From an uncultured Oscillospiraceae bacterium (lineage in GTDB: Bacteria > Bacillota > Clostridia > Oscillospirales > Acutalibacteraceae), in the NCBI GenBank assembly GCA_900545655.1, contig UQZY01000034.1:1-19323 (forward strand): a stretch of DNA of 19,323 nt, read 5' to 3'. The translations under genes and the position numbers were made by a program. Below are positions 8,398 to 14,955 of this stretch, piece after piece (the first letter of the stretch is position 1; each line of letters opens with the position of its first letter). The notes beneath the pieces are model-generated. The model was not told where the DNA came from, made no database searches, and saw only the letters and a program-made list of their open reading frames with translations.

Positions 8398-9618
8398 ATG
8401 ACAATTTATGACGAACTTGTTGCACGTGGGCTTATAGCTCAGGTGACGGACGAAGAGGAGATAAAGGAGCTTATCAACAACGGTAAGGCCACCTTTTATA
8501 TCGGCTTTGATCCGACAGCAGACAGTCTCCACGTAGGTCATTTCATGGCTCTTTGCCTTATGAAAAGACTTCAGATGGCAGGGAATAAGCCTGTTGTACT
8601 TATCGGAGGCGGAACAGGTTACGTTGGTGACCCGTCGGGAAGAACGGATATGCGTTCAATGATGACCCCTGAAATCATTCAGCACAACTGTGACTGCTTT
8701 AAGAAACAGATGGAGCGCTTTATTGAATTCGGACCCGACAAGGCAATTATGGTAAACAATGCAGACTGGCTTTTGAAGCTCAATTACATTGACCTTCTTC
8801 GTGATGTCGGTGCCTGCTTCTCGGTAAACAACATGCTGAGAGCGGAGTGCTACAAGCAGAGAATGGAGAAAGGTCTCTCATTCCTTGAGTTTAACTATAT
8901 GATTATGCAGTCTTATGACTTCTATTATCTTTTCCAGAAGTACGGCTGCAATATGCAGTTCGGCGGAGACGATCAGTGGTCGAATATGCTCGGAGGTACT
9001 GAACTCATCCGCAGAAAACTCGGCAAAGACGCATATGCAATGACAATTACTCTCCTTATGAACTCTGAGGGTAAGAAGATGGGCAAGACGGCAAACGGCG
9101 CCGTATGGCTTGATCCGAACAAGACCTCTCCGTATGAGTTCTATCAGTATTGGAGAAATGTCGGGGACGATGACGTTCTTAAGTGTATCCGAATGCTTAC
9201 CTTCCTGCCGGTTGAAGAAATCGACGAGATGGACAAATGGGAGGGCTCCGAGCTTAACAAGGCAAAGGAAATCCTTGCATATGAGCTTACAAAGCTTGTA
9301 CACGGTGAGGAGGAAGCAGAAAAAGCACAGACTACCTCACGTGCTCTCTTCGGCGGAAACGGAGATCTTGACAATATGCCTGAGACAGTTCTCACAGCAG
9401 AAGATCTTACAGACGGAAAAATAGGACTTCTTACTCTTCTCGTTAAGACAGGTATCTGCGGCTCAAACGGTGACGCAAGACGTCTTGTACAGCAGGGCGG
9501 CGTATCTGTTGACGACGAAAAGGTGACAGATCCGAAAGTCTCTTACGATGAATCAGCTCTTAAAAACGGCATTGTTATCAAAAAGGGAAAAAAGGTATTC
9601 CACAGAGTTTCTATGTAA
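8398..9618 (+). CDS. tyrS: Tyrosyl-tRNA synthetase
   Basis: Class I aminoacyl-tRNA synthetase charging tRNA-Tyr with tyrosine. The protein has 406 residues. The Rossmann active site shows FYIGFDPTADSLHVGH (33-48) with the HIGH-type motif HVGH (45-48), GGGTGYVGDPSGR, the tyrosine-binding region around FGGDDQWSN, and KMGKT (227-231). KMGKT serves as the KMSKS loop; the K-x-G-K-T form is normal in TyrRS. A C-terminal S4-like RNA-binding domain covers about the last 65 residues (GDARRLVQQGGVSVDDEKV). GAAAGGAAAAG lies just before the ATG. The gene is followed by a strong terminator, so it is probably a single-gene unit or the end of the upstream cluster. Confidence 0.97.
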   Translation: MTIYDELVARGLIAQVTDEEEIKELINNGKATFYIGFDPTADSLHVGHFMALCLMKRLQMAGNKPVVLIGGGTGYVGDPSGRTDMRSMMTPEIIQHNCDCFKKQMERFIEFGPDKAIMVNNADWLLKLNYIDLLRDVGACFSVNNMLRAECYKQRMEKGLSFLEFNYMIMQSYDFYYLFQKYGCNMQFGGDDQWSNMLGGTELIRRKLGKDAYAMTITLLMNSEGKKMGKTANGAVWLDPNKTSPYEFYQYWRNVGDDDVLKCIRMLTFLPVEEIDEMDKWEGSELNKAKEILAYELTKLVHGEEEAEKAQTTSRALFGGNGDLDNMPETVLTAEDLTDGKIGLLTLLVKTGICGSNGDARRLVQQGGVSVDDEKVTDPKVSYDESALKNGIVIKKGKKVFHRVSM

Positions 9619-9686
9619 AGAAATAAGATTGCTGTTACTAAAAAAGATAACATTACTGTTATAATTAAAATCTATTTATCATTACC

Positions 9687-9730
9687 AAAACAACTCCTTT
9701 ACTGATTCTTCGGTAGAGGAGTTGTTTTAA
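9687..9730 (+). terminator. Rho-independent terminator after tyrS
   Basis: The arm AAAACAACTCCT (9687-9698) pairs perfectly with AGGAGTTGTTTT (9717-9728). An inner stem TACTGA/TCGGTA closes on a TTCT loop. The stem runs into a T-rich tail. It sits about 70 bases after the tyrS stop and ahead of the perR promoter. Confidence 0.88.
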
Positions 9731-9764
9731 TATTGTAATATAATAAAAATTTTCAAATTACCTG

Positions 9765-9792
9765 TTGACAAATGAAAAATAATTGATATAAT
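9765..9792 (+). promoter_or_regulatory. Consensus sigma-A promoter of the perR-rubrerythrin operon
   Basis: TTGACA (9765-9770) and TATAAT (9787-9792) are both perfect hexamers, 16 bases apart. The start would fall near 9799, leaving a leader of about 36 bases before perR. A strong promoter of this kind needs a repressor, and the overlapping palindrome supplies the site. Confidence 0.9.
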
Positions 9793-9814
9793 AATGATAA
9801 CAGTTATCATTATT
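9790..9814 (+). promoter_or_regulatory. Fur/PerR-family operator (perfect 25-bp palindrome)
   Basis: Two 12-base arms, AATAATGATAAC (9790-9801) and GTTATCATTATT (9803-9814), are exact reverse complements around a single central A at 9802. The inner core TGATAAC-A-GTTATCA has the 7-1-7 layout of Fur-superfamily boxes. It overlaps the last bases of the -10 element and covers the expected transcription start, so bound regulator should block RNA polymerase. The most likely binder is the PerR-like protein encoded directly downstream, giving negative autoregulation and control of rubrerythrin. The core is closer to the B. subtilis Fur box than to its Per box as I remember them. Confidence 0.85.
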
Positions 9815-9834
9815 GATAAGGAGATGAGAGAGGA

Positions 9835-10227
9835 ATGCCGATAGCAAGAAACAGTAAACAGCGAAACGCCATTTATGCCGAGCTTATGGGTAGATATGAT
9901 CATCCGACAGCTGAGGACCTTTACCGTGACTTAAAGCCCGAGTATCCCGCTCTCAGCCTTGCAACCGTTTACAGAAACTTAAAACAGCTCTGTGAGGACG
10001 GACAGATAATTTGTATCAAGGGGGATACATCGGACAGATTCGACGCAAACACTTCACAGCATTTTCACCTATCCTGTAAGGACTGCGGCGGTATGTTTGA
10101 CCTGGACTTCCCAGAGATTCCCGAAATAACGGAAATCCCCAAAAAGCTTTATAACGGGAGAGTAGATACATACTCCCTTATTTATAAAGGCATATGTGAA
10201 AATTGTTTAAAAAAACAAAAAACATGA
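9835..10227 (+). CDS. perR: PerR-type peroxide-responsive regulator (Fur superfamily)
   Basis: Fur-superfamily metalloregulator of 130 residues. The winged helix includes HPTAEDLYRDL and LSLATVYRNLKQL (41-53), the recognition helix. Metal ligands expected for PerR are present: H23, D70 (in DRFD), H76 and H78 (in HFH) and D89, matching H37, D85, H91, H93 and D104 of B. subtilis PerR as I recall them. The structural zinc cysteines are C81/C84 and C121/C124. PerR proteins sense H2O2 by iron-catalysed oxidation of such histidines. The N-terminus is short compared with B. subtilis PerR, as in many clostridial members. The adjacent rubrerythrin supports PerR over Fur, but iron sensing cannot be excluded. 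AAGGAG at 9818-9823 serves the ATG. Confidence 0.85.
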   Translation: MPIARNSKQRNAIYAELMGRYDHPTAEDLYRDLKPEYPALSLATVYRNLKQLCEDGQIICIKGDTSDRFDANTSQHFHLSCKDCGGMFDLDFPEIPEITEIPKKLYNGRVDTYSLIYKGICENCLKKQKT

Positions 10228-10251
10228 TTTTATTATTGGAGGTTAATTATT

Positions 10252-10839
10252 ATGAAAAAGTTTGTTTGTACAGTATGCGGATACATCTATGAAGGCGAAG
10301 CAGCACCGGCAGAGTGCCCGGTTTGCCACGCAAAGTCAGATGCTTTCAAGGAAGTAAAAGGAGAGCTTACACTTGCTGCTGAACATAAGTTCGGTATCTA
10401 TGCCGAGACAGTAAAGAACAATCCTGACATATCTGAAGAGGATAAGAAGTACATCTTCGATCAGCTTATGGCAAATTTCAACGGTGAGTGCTCAGAGGTT
10501 GGTATGTACCTTTGCATGGCTCGTATCGCTCACAGAGAGGGTTATCCCGAAATCGGACTTTACTGGGAAAAGGCTGCTTATGAAGAGGCTGAGCATGCTG
10601 CAAAGTTTGCCGAACTCCTTGGTTCTGACCTTGAAGCAAACATGAAGGCTGACACAAAGTCAAACCTTGCATGGAGAGTTGACTGCGAATTCGGCGCAAC
10701 ACAGGGTAAGGTTGAGCTTGCAACAGTTGCTAAGAAAAACAACCTTGACGCAATCCATGATACAGTTCATGAGATGGCTCGTGACGAAGCAAGACACGGC
10801 AAGGCTCTCAAGGGTCTTCTTGAAAGATACTTTGGCTGA
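10252..10839 (+). CDS. rbr: Reverse rubrerythrin (N-terminal rubredoxin domain + ferritin-like diiron domain)
   Basis: Non-haem iron peroxidase that reduces H2O2 to water in the anaerobic cytoplasm. The 195-residue protein has the domain order reversed from classical rubrerythrin. A rubredoxin-like FeS4 domain comes first, with C6/C9 and C22/C25 (CTVCGYIYEG ... CPVC). A four-helix ferritin-like domain follows, with candidate diiron ligands E79, E112, H115, E146, E179 and H182 (EEAEH at 111-115, DEARH at 178-182). It starts 24 bases after perR with a GGAGG site and is expected to share its promoter and operator, so it should be induced by peroxide. Its codon choice is noticeably uniform (GCA, CTT, AAG), consistent with high expression. 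Confidence 0.93.
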   Translation: MKKFVCTVCGYIYEGEAAPAECPVCHAKSDAFKEVKGELTLAAEHKFGIYAETVKNNPDISEEDKKYIFDQLMANFNGECSEVGMYLCMARIAHREGYPEIGLYWEKAAYEEAEHAAKFAELLGSDLEANMKADTKSNLAWRVDCEFGATQGKVELATVAKKNNLDAIHDTVHEMARDEARHGKALKGLLERYFG

Positions 10840-10876
10840 TAAATAAACCATATTCAATTCCTCAACGATACACTTT

Positions 10877-10914
10877 AAAAGACAGAGTTTACATCTTGTA
10901 AGCTCTGTCTTTTT
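10877..10914. terminator. Bidirectional rho-independent terminator between rubrerythrin and GHL10 gene
   Basis: AAAAGACAGAG (10877-10887) pairs with CTCTGTCTTTT (10903-10913). An inner stem TTACA/TGTAA closes a three-base TCT loop. The plus strand ends in a T run and the minus-strand copy also ends in TTTTAAAG. It lies between two convergent genes and can end both transcripts. Confidence 0.88.
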
Positions 10915-10951
10915 GTATCTTCGGTTTGGTGCTATGAATAAAAAATTTTGT

Positions 10952-12091
10952 TTATTGAATATCTTTTATGTATGAATACGAATAAATCGAGTATCCTGCG
11001 CAGTTTTTTCTTGAATTTACCTCTTTGATTTGTTTTTTTATAACATCTTTTCCGCCGTCAATGAATTCGGTTTTACCCTCGCCGGCATACGCGTCCTCTT
11101 TTCCGATCTTATAAGCCGGCAGACCGGGAATAAGCTTTACGGAGTCATTTTTTATAAGTGCCTCCCATGAATCAAGAGTCTTTGTAAACGGCATGCTTGA
11201 GTTTTTAAAGCCAAAATAAATCTGCGGAATTATCCAGTCACAGTAGCCCTTGTTTCCGCACCATGCATACACGTCCGCATAGTAGGAAATGTAGTCTTTT
11301 TTTATGTCGGCACCGGGGCTTACGGAAAAAATGAGATTTTCATCTTTTTCTTTTAAGGTGCGGTATATTTCCTTTATAAGGTTGTTTACATTGCTGCGCC
11401 GCCATGCGTCAGTCTCCAGTGTTCCGCCGTTTTTCTTGTACTCAATGTAACTGTCTTTGTCTGCATCTCCGATATCGGTCGGATAAAAATAGTCGTCGAG
11501 ATGTATACCGTATACTTCATAGTTGTCGATTATTTCTCGGATACCGTTTATAATGAGCATTTGCACATTTGCTGAGGAGGGGTCATAGTAGATTCCGCTG
11601 TCGGTTTTCAGCATGCTTTCCGTCACTTTCTCGGTCTTGTCGTAGCTTACTCTGTAAGGATTTATCCACGCGTGTACGTGAATACCGTGTTTTTTTGCGT
11701 ATTTACATATTATTTCAAGTGCGTCAAAGGGCATGCCTCCGCCGCAAAGGTACTTTGTCGGTTTGAAAAATTCCGACCTGTAAAAAGCATCGGAAAAGGC
11801 TCGCACTTGCACAAAAGCTACGTTGTATTTTTCCTCTTCAAGTGTACGAAATATCTTGGAAATTTTCTTCTCATACGCCTTTTTATCCGGATTATCGGTT
11901 GCAAGCTCCTTGTAAAAAATCCAAACCGCACGAACTTTTTCTTCACTGTCACTTTGAGTACCTTTTTGCGCTTTTTTCGGTATTTCATTATCTTTTCTTT
12001 CAGTGTCAACACCGTAAAGCTTCAAGAATGAAAGAAGGGAGAGTAGTAACAGAATTACAGCAATGAACAGCGATAAAAATTTATTCTTCAT
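10952..12091 (-). CDS. Membrane-anchored GHL10 (DUF187) glycosidase-like protein
   Basis: This 379-residue protein belongs to the glycosyl-hydrolase-like 10 (DUF187, YngK-type) family, a TIM-barrel group. An N-terminal hydrophobic segment (5-25) with preceding lysines acts as signal or membrane anchor; no lipobox cysteine is seen. A charged linker (about 28-52) follows. Barrel motifs are VRAVWIFY (53-60), HVHAWINPYRV (138-148), GIHLDDYFYP (195-204), SVSPG (256-260) and IIPQIYFG (287-294). D199/D200 are candidate catalytic or binding acids. The substrate is unknown; a cell-wall or extracellular polysaccharide role is inference. It is a single gene on the opposite strand from its neighbours, with a GGAG ribosome-binding site and ending at a shared terminator. 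Confidence 0.82.
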   Translation of the reverse strand: MKNKFLSLFIAVILLLLSLLSFLKLYGVDTERKDNEIPKKAQKGTQSDSEEKVRAVWIFYKELATDNPDKKAYEKKISKIFRTLEEEKYNVAFVQVRAFSDAFYRSEFFKPTKYLCGGGMPFDALEIICKYAKKHGIHVHAWINPYRVSYDKTEKVTESMLKTDSGIYYDPSSANVQMLIINGIREIIDNYEVYGIHLDDYFYPTDIGDADKDSYIEYKKNGGTLETDAWRRSNVNNLIKEIYRTLKEKDENLIFSVSPGADIKKDYISYYADVYAWCGNKGYCDWIIPQIYFGFKNSSMPFTKTLDSWEALIKNDSVKLIPGLPAYKIGKEDAYAGEGKTEFIDGGKDVIKKQIKEVNSRKNCAGYSIYSYSYIKDIQ

Positions 12092-12118
12092 TTTTAAACT
12101 CCGTAAGAAATATATTAG

Positions 12119-12147
12119 TTGACATACAATATTTAAAAATATAAAAT
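12119..12147 (+). promoter_or_regulatory. Likely sigma-A promoter for the small CxxC protein gene
   Basis: TTGACA (12119-12124) and TAAAAT (12142-12147) are separated by 17 bases. Transcription would begin near 12154, about 40 bases before the ATG at 12196. The site lies in the 104-base divergent gap shared with the minus-strand GHL10 gene; I saw no equally clear minus-strand promoter. Confidence 0.75.
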
Positions 12148-12195
12148 GTTTCTATAAATGTAATGCAATTGTTGTGTTTGAAGGAGATATTTGAC

Positions 12196-12483
12196 ATGAA
12201 ACTTGCAGCTGATCATATCAAGAATTTTGGAGTGACGGAGAGTATCACCTGCCCTCAGTGCCAAAAAACCGTTTTTATGAATATCCTTAAGGCCTCCAGC
12301 GGAGTAGGGGCATTCGGTATTTCTCTTTATGATTATAATCACGACCTCTTTGTTATCTGTCCCGAGTGTATGGCGCTTTACAGTGTTGACCGCGAGATTG
12401 CAAAACGTGCTGGTAAAGAGAAATCAAACAATTATTCAATGATAAATGAGGGAAACATCACGTTTATCCGTACTCTCAAATAA
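12196..12483 (+). CDS. Small CPxC/CPxC zinc-ribbon-like protein of unknown function
   Basis: I do not recognise this 95-residue protein beyond its fold hint. Two cysteine knuckles, C19-P-Q-C22 and C55-P-E-C58, are spaced 32 residues apart, as in a zinc-ribbon. No catalytic motif, signal peptide or membrane segment is visible, so it is probably cytosolic. Residues 33-50 are glycine- and aromatic-rich. The start at 12196 has an excellent AAGGAG site about 10 bases upstream; an in-frame ATG at 12163 lacks one. The stop is one base before the DUF1294 gene. It could be a small nucleic-acid- or protein-binding module, but this is only a guess. Confidence 0.8.
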   Translation: MKLAADHIKNFGVTESITCPQCQKTVFMNILKASSGVGAFGISLYDYNHDLFVICPECMALYSVDREIAKRAGKEKSNNYSMINEGNITFIRTLK

Positions 12484-12484
12484 T

Positions 12485-12772
12485 ATGGATAAGAGAACAG
12501 TGTTACTTTGCCTTGCAGTATATCTAACCGCCATATCTCTAGTGGCGGTTATTATTACAATATCTGATAAGTATAAGGCGAAGCACGACAAATGGCGTGT
12601 CCCGGAAGCAAGCCTTTTTCTGATTGCTTTTCTCGGAGGCGCACTTGCCGAATTTCTCACTATGAAGCTCGTTCATCATAAAACTCTTCATAAGAAATTT
12701 ATGCTCGGACTTCCTATGATATGCCTTGTGCATATTGTTATGATTTATTTATTTTTATCGGTTGACTTATGA
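12485..12772 (+). CDS. DUF1294 small membrane protein
   Basis: A 95-residue protein with about three hydrophobic segments (roughly 5-25, 44-60 and 73-93). It carries the DUF1294 pattern: SDKYKAKHDKWRVPEASL, then GGALAEF, then KLVHHKTLHKKFMLGLP. DUF1294 function is not established; some members are fused to cold-shock domains. The start at 12485 directly follows the previous stop (TAATATG) and lacks a clear ribosome-binding site, so translation is probably coupled. An in-frame ATG at 12446 would overlap the upstream gene and add residues not typical of the family. Its 3' end contains the -35 of the next likely promoter. Confidence 0.82.
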   Translation: MDKRTVLLCLAVYLTAISLVAVIITISDKYKAKHDKWRVPEASLFLIAFLGGALAEFLTMKLVHHKTLHKKFMLGLPMICLVHIVMIYLFLSVDL

Positions 12773-12789
12773 TAACAAAGTGATAAAAT
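12762..12789 (+). promoter_or_regulatory. Likely sigma-A promoter for the transporter/kinase-like pair
   Basis: TTGACT (12762-12767) lies inside the last codons of the DUF1294 gene, and TAAAAT (12784-12789) follows after 16 bases. Transcription would start near 12796, giving a leader of about 38 bases before the transporter ATG. Confidence 0.6.
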
Positions 12790-12833
12790 TATTGTCGCTT
12801 TAAACCAAAACATTTTTAAAGAAGGTGGAGACA

Positions 12834-14198
12834 ATGGTATTGGCAAAGGTACTTGCAATTGCCATTTTCGTGTGCATGTTCGCTCTTATCATTTCCGAAA
12901 AGATCGAGCGCCATTACGTCACTCTTGCAGCCGGAGCTCTCATGCTTATTCTGGTTCTCGGGATTTGTATGCACTCGCCCGAAGCAATTGTAAGGACACT
13001 TAATTATAAGAGTCTCGGAACCCTTGGGTTCTGGTACGGTAAAGGCGGCGAATCGACCGGTATAAACTGGTCAACCATCATCTTCATAGCGGGGATGACC
13101 GTTATGGTTGAGGGAATGGGTCATGCCGGATTTTTCAACTGGCTTTGTCTTAAGATTGCGAAGCTTGTACACTATAAAACTACTTCGCTTCTCATATGCT
13201 TTATGCTTATGTCCGGTGTGCTTTCTATGTTTATAGACAGTATTACTGTAATCATGTTCCTTGCAGCAGTATCCATCGAGCTTGCGAAAACTCTGAAGTT
13301 TGACCCGATTCCGCTTGTTTTGTCTGAAATTTTCTGTGCGAACCTCGGCGGCTCGGCGACGATGTGCGGAGATCCTCCAAACATAATTGTAGGTACCGCT
13401 CTCGGCTACACTTTCTTTGACTTTATTACAAATACCGGACTTATTGTTCTCATAAGCTTTGCTTTGATCATTCCTTATTTCTATTTTGTAATGAGAAAAG
13501 AGCTTAAGGAAAGCGAGATGAACAGACCGGCTGACATCGTTTATCCTAACCCTTCAGATGAGATAACAAATAAAAAAGGCTTTGCCGGCAGTGTTATTGT
13601 TTTTGCAATAACCGTAGTTCTTCTTGTTACACATGCGCAGACAGAGCTTTCCGTTGCGACAATCGGCGTCATTTCGGCTGCTCTTACATTGCTTTCCACC
13701 GTTATTGCATACGGCAAGAAATCCGTTATTGCGATAATTAAGAAAATCGACTATAAGACTCTGCTGTTTTTTGTTGGTCTTTTTGTTGTGGTTTCAGGTC
13801 TTGAGGAGACAGGAATACTGAGCGTTATTGCGGCGTTTATCGATAAGGTATCAGGCGGAAACATATTTGTTATGATTGCCATTGTGCTTTGGGTTTCTGC
13901 TGTTGCGTCCGCATTTATCGATAACATACCGTTTGCGGCTACGATGATTCCCGTTATTGAGTCAATGGCTCAGACTACCGGAGTTCCGCTGACAACACTT
14001 GCCTGGACACTTTCACTCGGAACGGATATCGGCGGCTCGGCTACACCTATAGGTGCTTCCGCAAACGTTGTCGGAACGAGCCTTTCCGCAAAAGCGGGAC
14101 ATCCGATTAATTGGAGCAAATATTGCAAATACAATGCGCCGGCGACTGTTATTACAATTGCCGTGTGTATGATTTGCCTTTACGTAAGATATACCTGA
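12834..14198 (+). CDS. ArsB/NhaD (SLC13-like) ion transporter
   Basis: Polytopic membrane protein of 454 residues, with about 11-12 hydrophobic helices, in the ion-transporter superfamily that includes ArsB, NhaD and the human P protein. Two pseudo-repeated motifs mark it: GDPPNIIVG (179-187) and DIGGSATPIGASANVVG (398-414), one in each half, as expected for inverted-repeat re-entrant loops. The substrate cannot be told; arsenite, Na+/H+ exchange or an organic anion are all possible, and no arsenic genes are nearby. I prefer ATG 12834 with GAAGGTGGAG just upstream over an in-frame GTG at 12825 that lies inside that ribosome-binding site. It is followed after 20 bases by a cytidylate-kinase-like gene. 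Confidence 0.85.
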   Translation: MVLAKVLAIAIFVCMFALIISEKIERHYVTLAAGALMLILVLGICMHSPEAIVRTLNYKSLGTLGFWYGKGGESTGINWSTIIFIAGMTVMVEGMGHAGFFNWLCLKIAKLVHYKTTSLLICFMLMSGVLSMFIDSITVIMFLAAVSIELAKTLKFDPIPLVLSEIFCANLGGSATMCGDPPNIIVGTALGYTFFDFITNTGLIVLISFALIIPYFYFVMRKELKESEMNRPADIVYPNPSDEITNKKGFAGSVIVFAITVVLLVTHAQTELSVATIGVISAALTLLSTVIAYGKKSVIAIIKKIDYKTLLFFVGLFVVVSGLEETGILSVIAAFIDKVSGGNIFVMIAIVLWVSAVASAFIDNIPFAATMIPVIESMAQTTGVPLTTLAWTLSLGTDIGGSATPIGASANVVGTSLSAKAGHPINWSKYCKYNAPATVITIAVCMICLYVRYT

Positions 14199-14218
14199 TA
14201 AAAGGAGGTTGAAGAGTT

Positions 14219-14845
14219 ATGGCTGATAATAAAGGTCAAATTATTATTACCATAGGACGTGAATACGGCAGTCTCGGACATCTGATTGCCGATAAAGCCG
14301 GAAAAAAGCTCGGTCTTCCCGTGCTTGACAAGGCTCTTCTTCACAAGATGGCTGAAAATCACGGATTTGATCCAAGGTTCATTAAGGATTACGACGAAAA
14401 GAAAAGAAATCCGTTTACCTCAAGAAGCATAAATGGTCACACCAACTCAATCGAGGACGTTCTTGCCGAGATGGTTTTTAAGTATGAAAGAGATCTTGCG
14501 GATACGGGAGAATCGTTTATCATCGTAGGACGCTGTGCTGAGGAGGTTCTCAAGGACCGTCCGGGACTTATCCGCGTTTTCATAACAGGTGACTACGACA
14601 CAAAGCTTACTCACCTTGTAAAAGACAGAGGCTTCACCGAACGCGAAGCTGCTGACCTTATGAAGAAAATGGATAATAAAAGAAGGTCATATCACAATTA
14701 TCACAGCTCAACCAAATGGGGAGAGGCGAGTGGTTATGACCTTGTTATCAATTCCTCGGAACTCGGTATTGACAATTCCGCAGAGCTCATTTGCAAGTAT
14801 GTCGAGCTGTGGAAAAACAAGGATATTCTTGAAGAACGCGACTGA
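14219..14845 (+). CDS. Cytidylate-kinase-like family protein
   Basis: A 208-residue P-loop protein of the cytidylate-kinase-like (Cytidylate_kin2) type common in clostridia and distinct from the housekeeping cmk. The nucleotide loop is IGREYGSLGHLIADKAG (12-28). Most relatives have GREYGSGGR, so S-L-G-H replaces the usual S-G-G-R. Later conserved parts are FIIVGRCAEEVL, RVFITGD, a basic RRSYHNYH lid-like region, and WGEASGYDLVINSS. True CMP kinase activity is unproven; other members may act on other small molecules or proteins. AAAGGAGG precedes the ATG, one of the strongest ribosome-binding sites here. It is probably co-transcribed with the transporter, and a terminator follows at once. Confidence 0.85.
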   Translation: MADNKGQIIITIGREYGSLGHLIADKAGKKLGLPVLDKALLHKMAENHGFDPRFIKDYDEKKRNPFTSRSINGHTNSIEDVLAEMVFKYERDLADTGESFIIVGRCAEEVLKDRPGLIRVFITGDYDTKLTHLVKDRGFTEREAADLMKKMDNKRRSYHNYHSSTKWGEASGYDLVINSSELGIDNSAELICKYVELWKNKDILEERD

Positions 14846-14850
14846 TAAAT

Positions 14851-14887
14851 GCTCCTCATTTTCGTGCTGAAATGAGGAGCTCCTTTT
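14851..14887 (+). terminator. Rho-independent terminator after the cytidylate-kinase-like gene
   Basis: GCTCCTCATTT (14851-14861) pairs perfectly with AAATGAGGAGC (14870-14880) around an 8-base loop, followed by TCCTTTTT. It separates this unit from the pot promoter only a few bases later. Confidence 0.92.
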
Positions 14888-14891
14888 TATA

Positions 14892-14920
14892 TTGACTTTT
14901 TATTATTTTTACTCTATATT
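14892..14920 (+). promoter_or_regulatory. Likely sigma-A promoter of the potABCD operon
   Basis: TTGACT (14892-14897) and TATATT (14915-14920) are 17 bases apart, each one base from consensus. The start would be near 14927, with a leader of about 29 bases before the potA GTG. No operator palindrome was recognised around it. Confidence 0.8.
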
Positions 14921-14955
14921 TTTATTTGCAACTTTTTTTGAGAGGGAGTGCATAC

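Noticed and set aside
8878..9303. 141-codon open frame on the minus strand inside tyrS
   Set aside because: It lies opposite the conserved TyrRS catalytic core, has no promoter or known motif, and is explained by codon bias of the real gene.
9647..9662. Palindrome ATAACA-TTAC-TGTTAT upstream of the tyrS terminator
   Set aside because: It resembles the PerR operator in part, but it lacks the 7-1-7 spacing, is short, and is not near a promoter.
12092..12195. Possible minus-strand promoter for the GHL10 gene
   Set aside because: A TTGCAT and a TATATT can be found, but with 18-19 base spacing and weak matches in very AT-rich DNA; not convincing enough to list.
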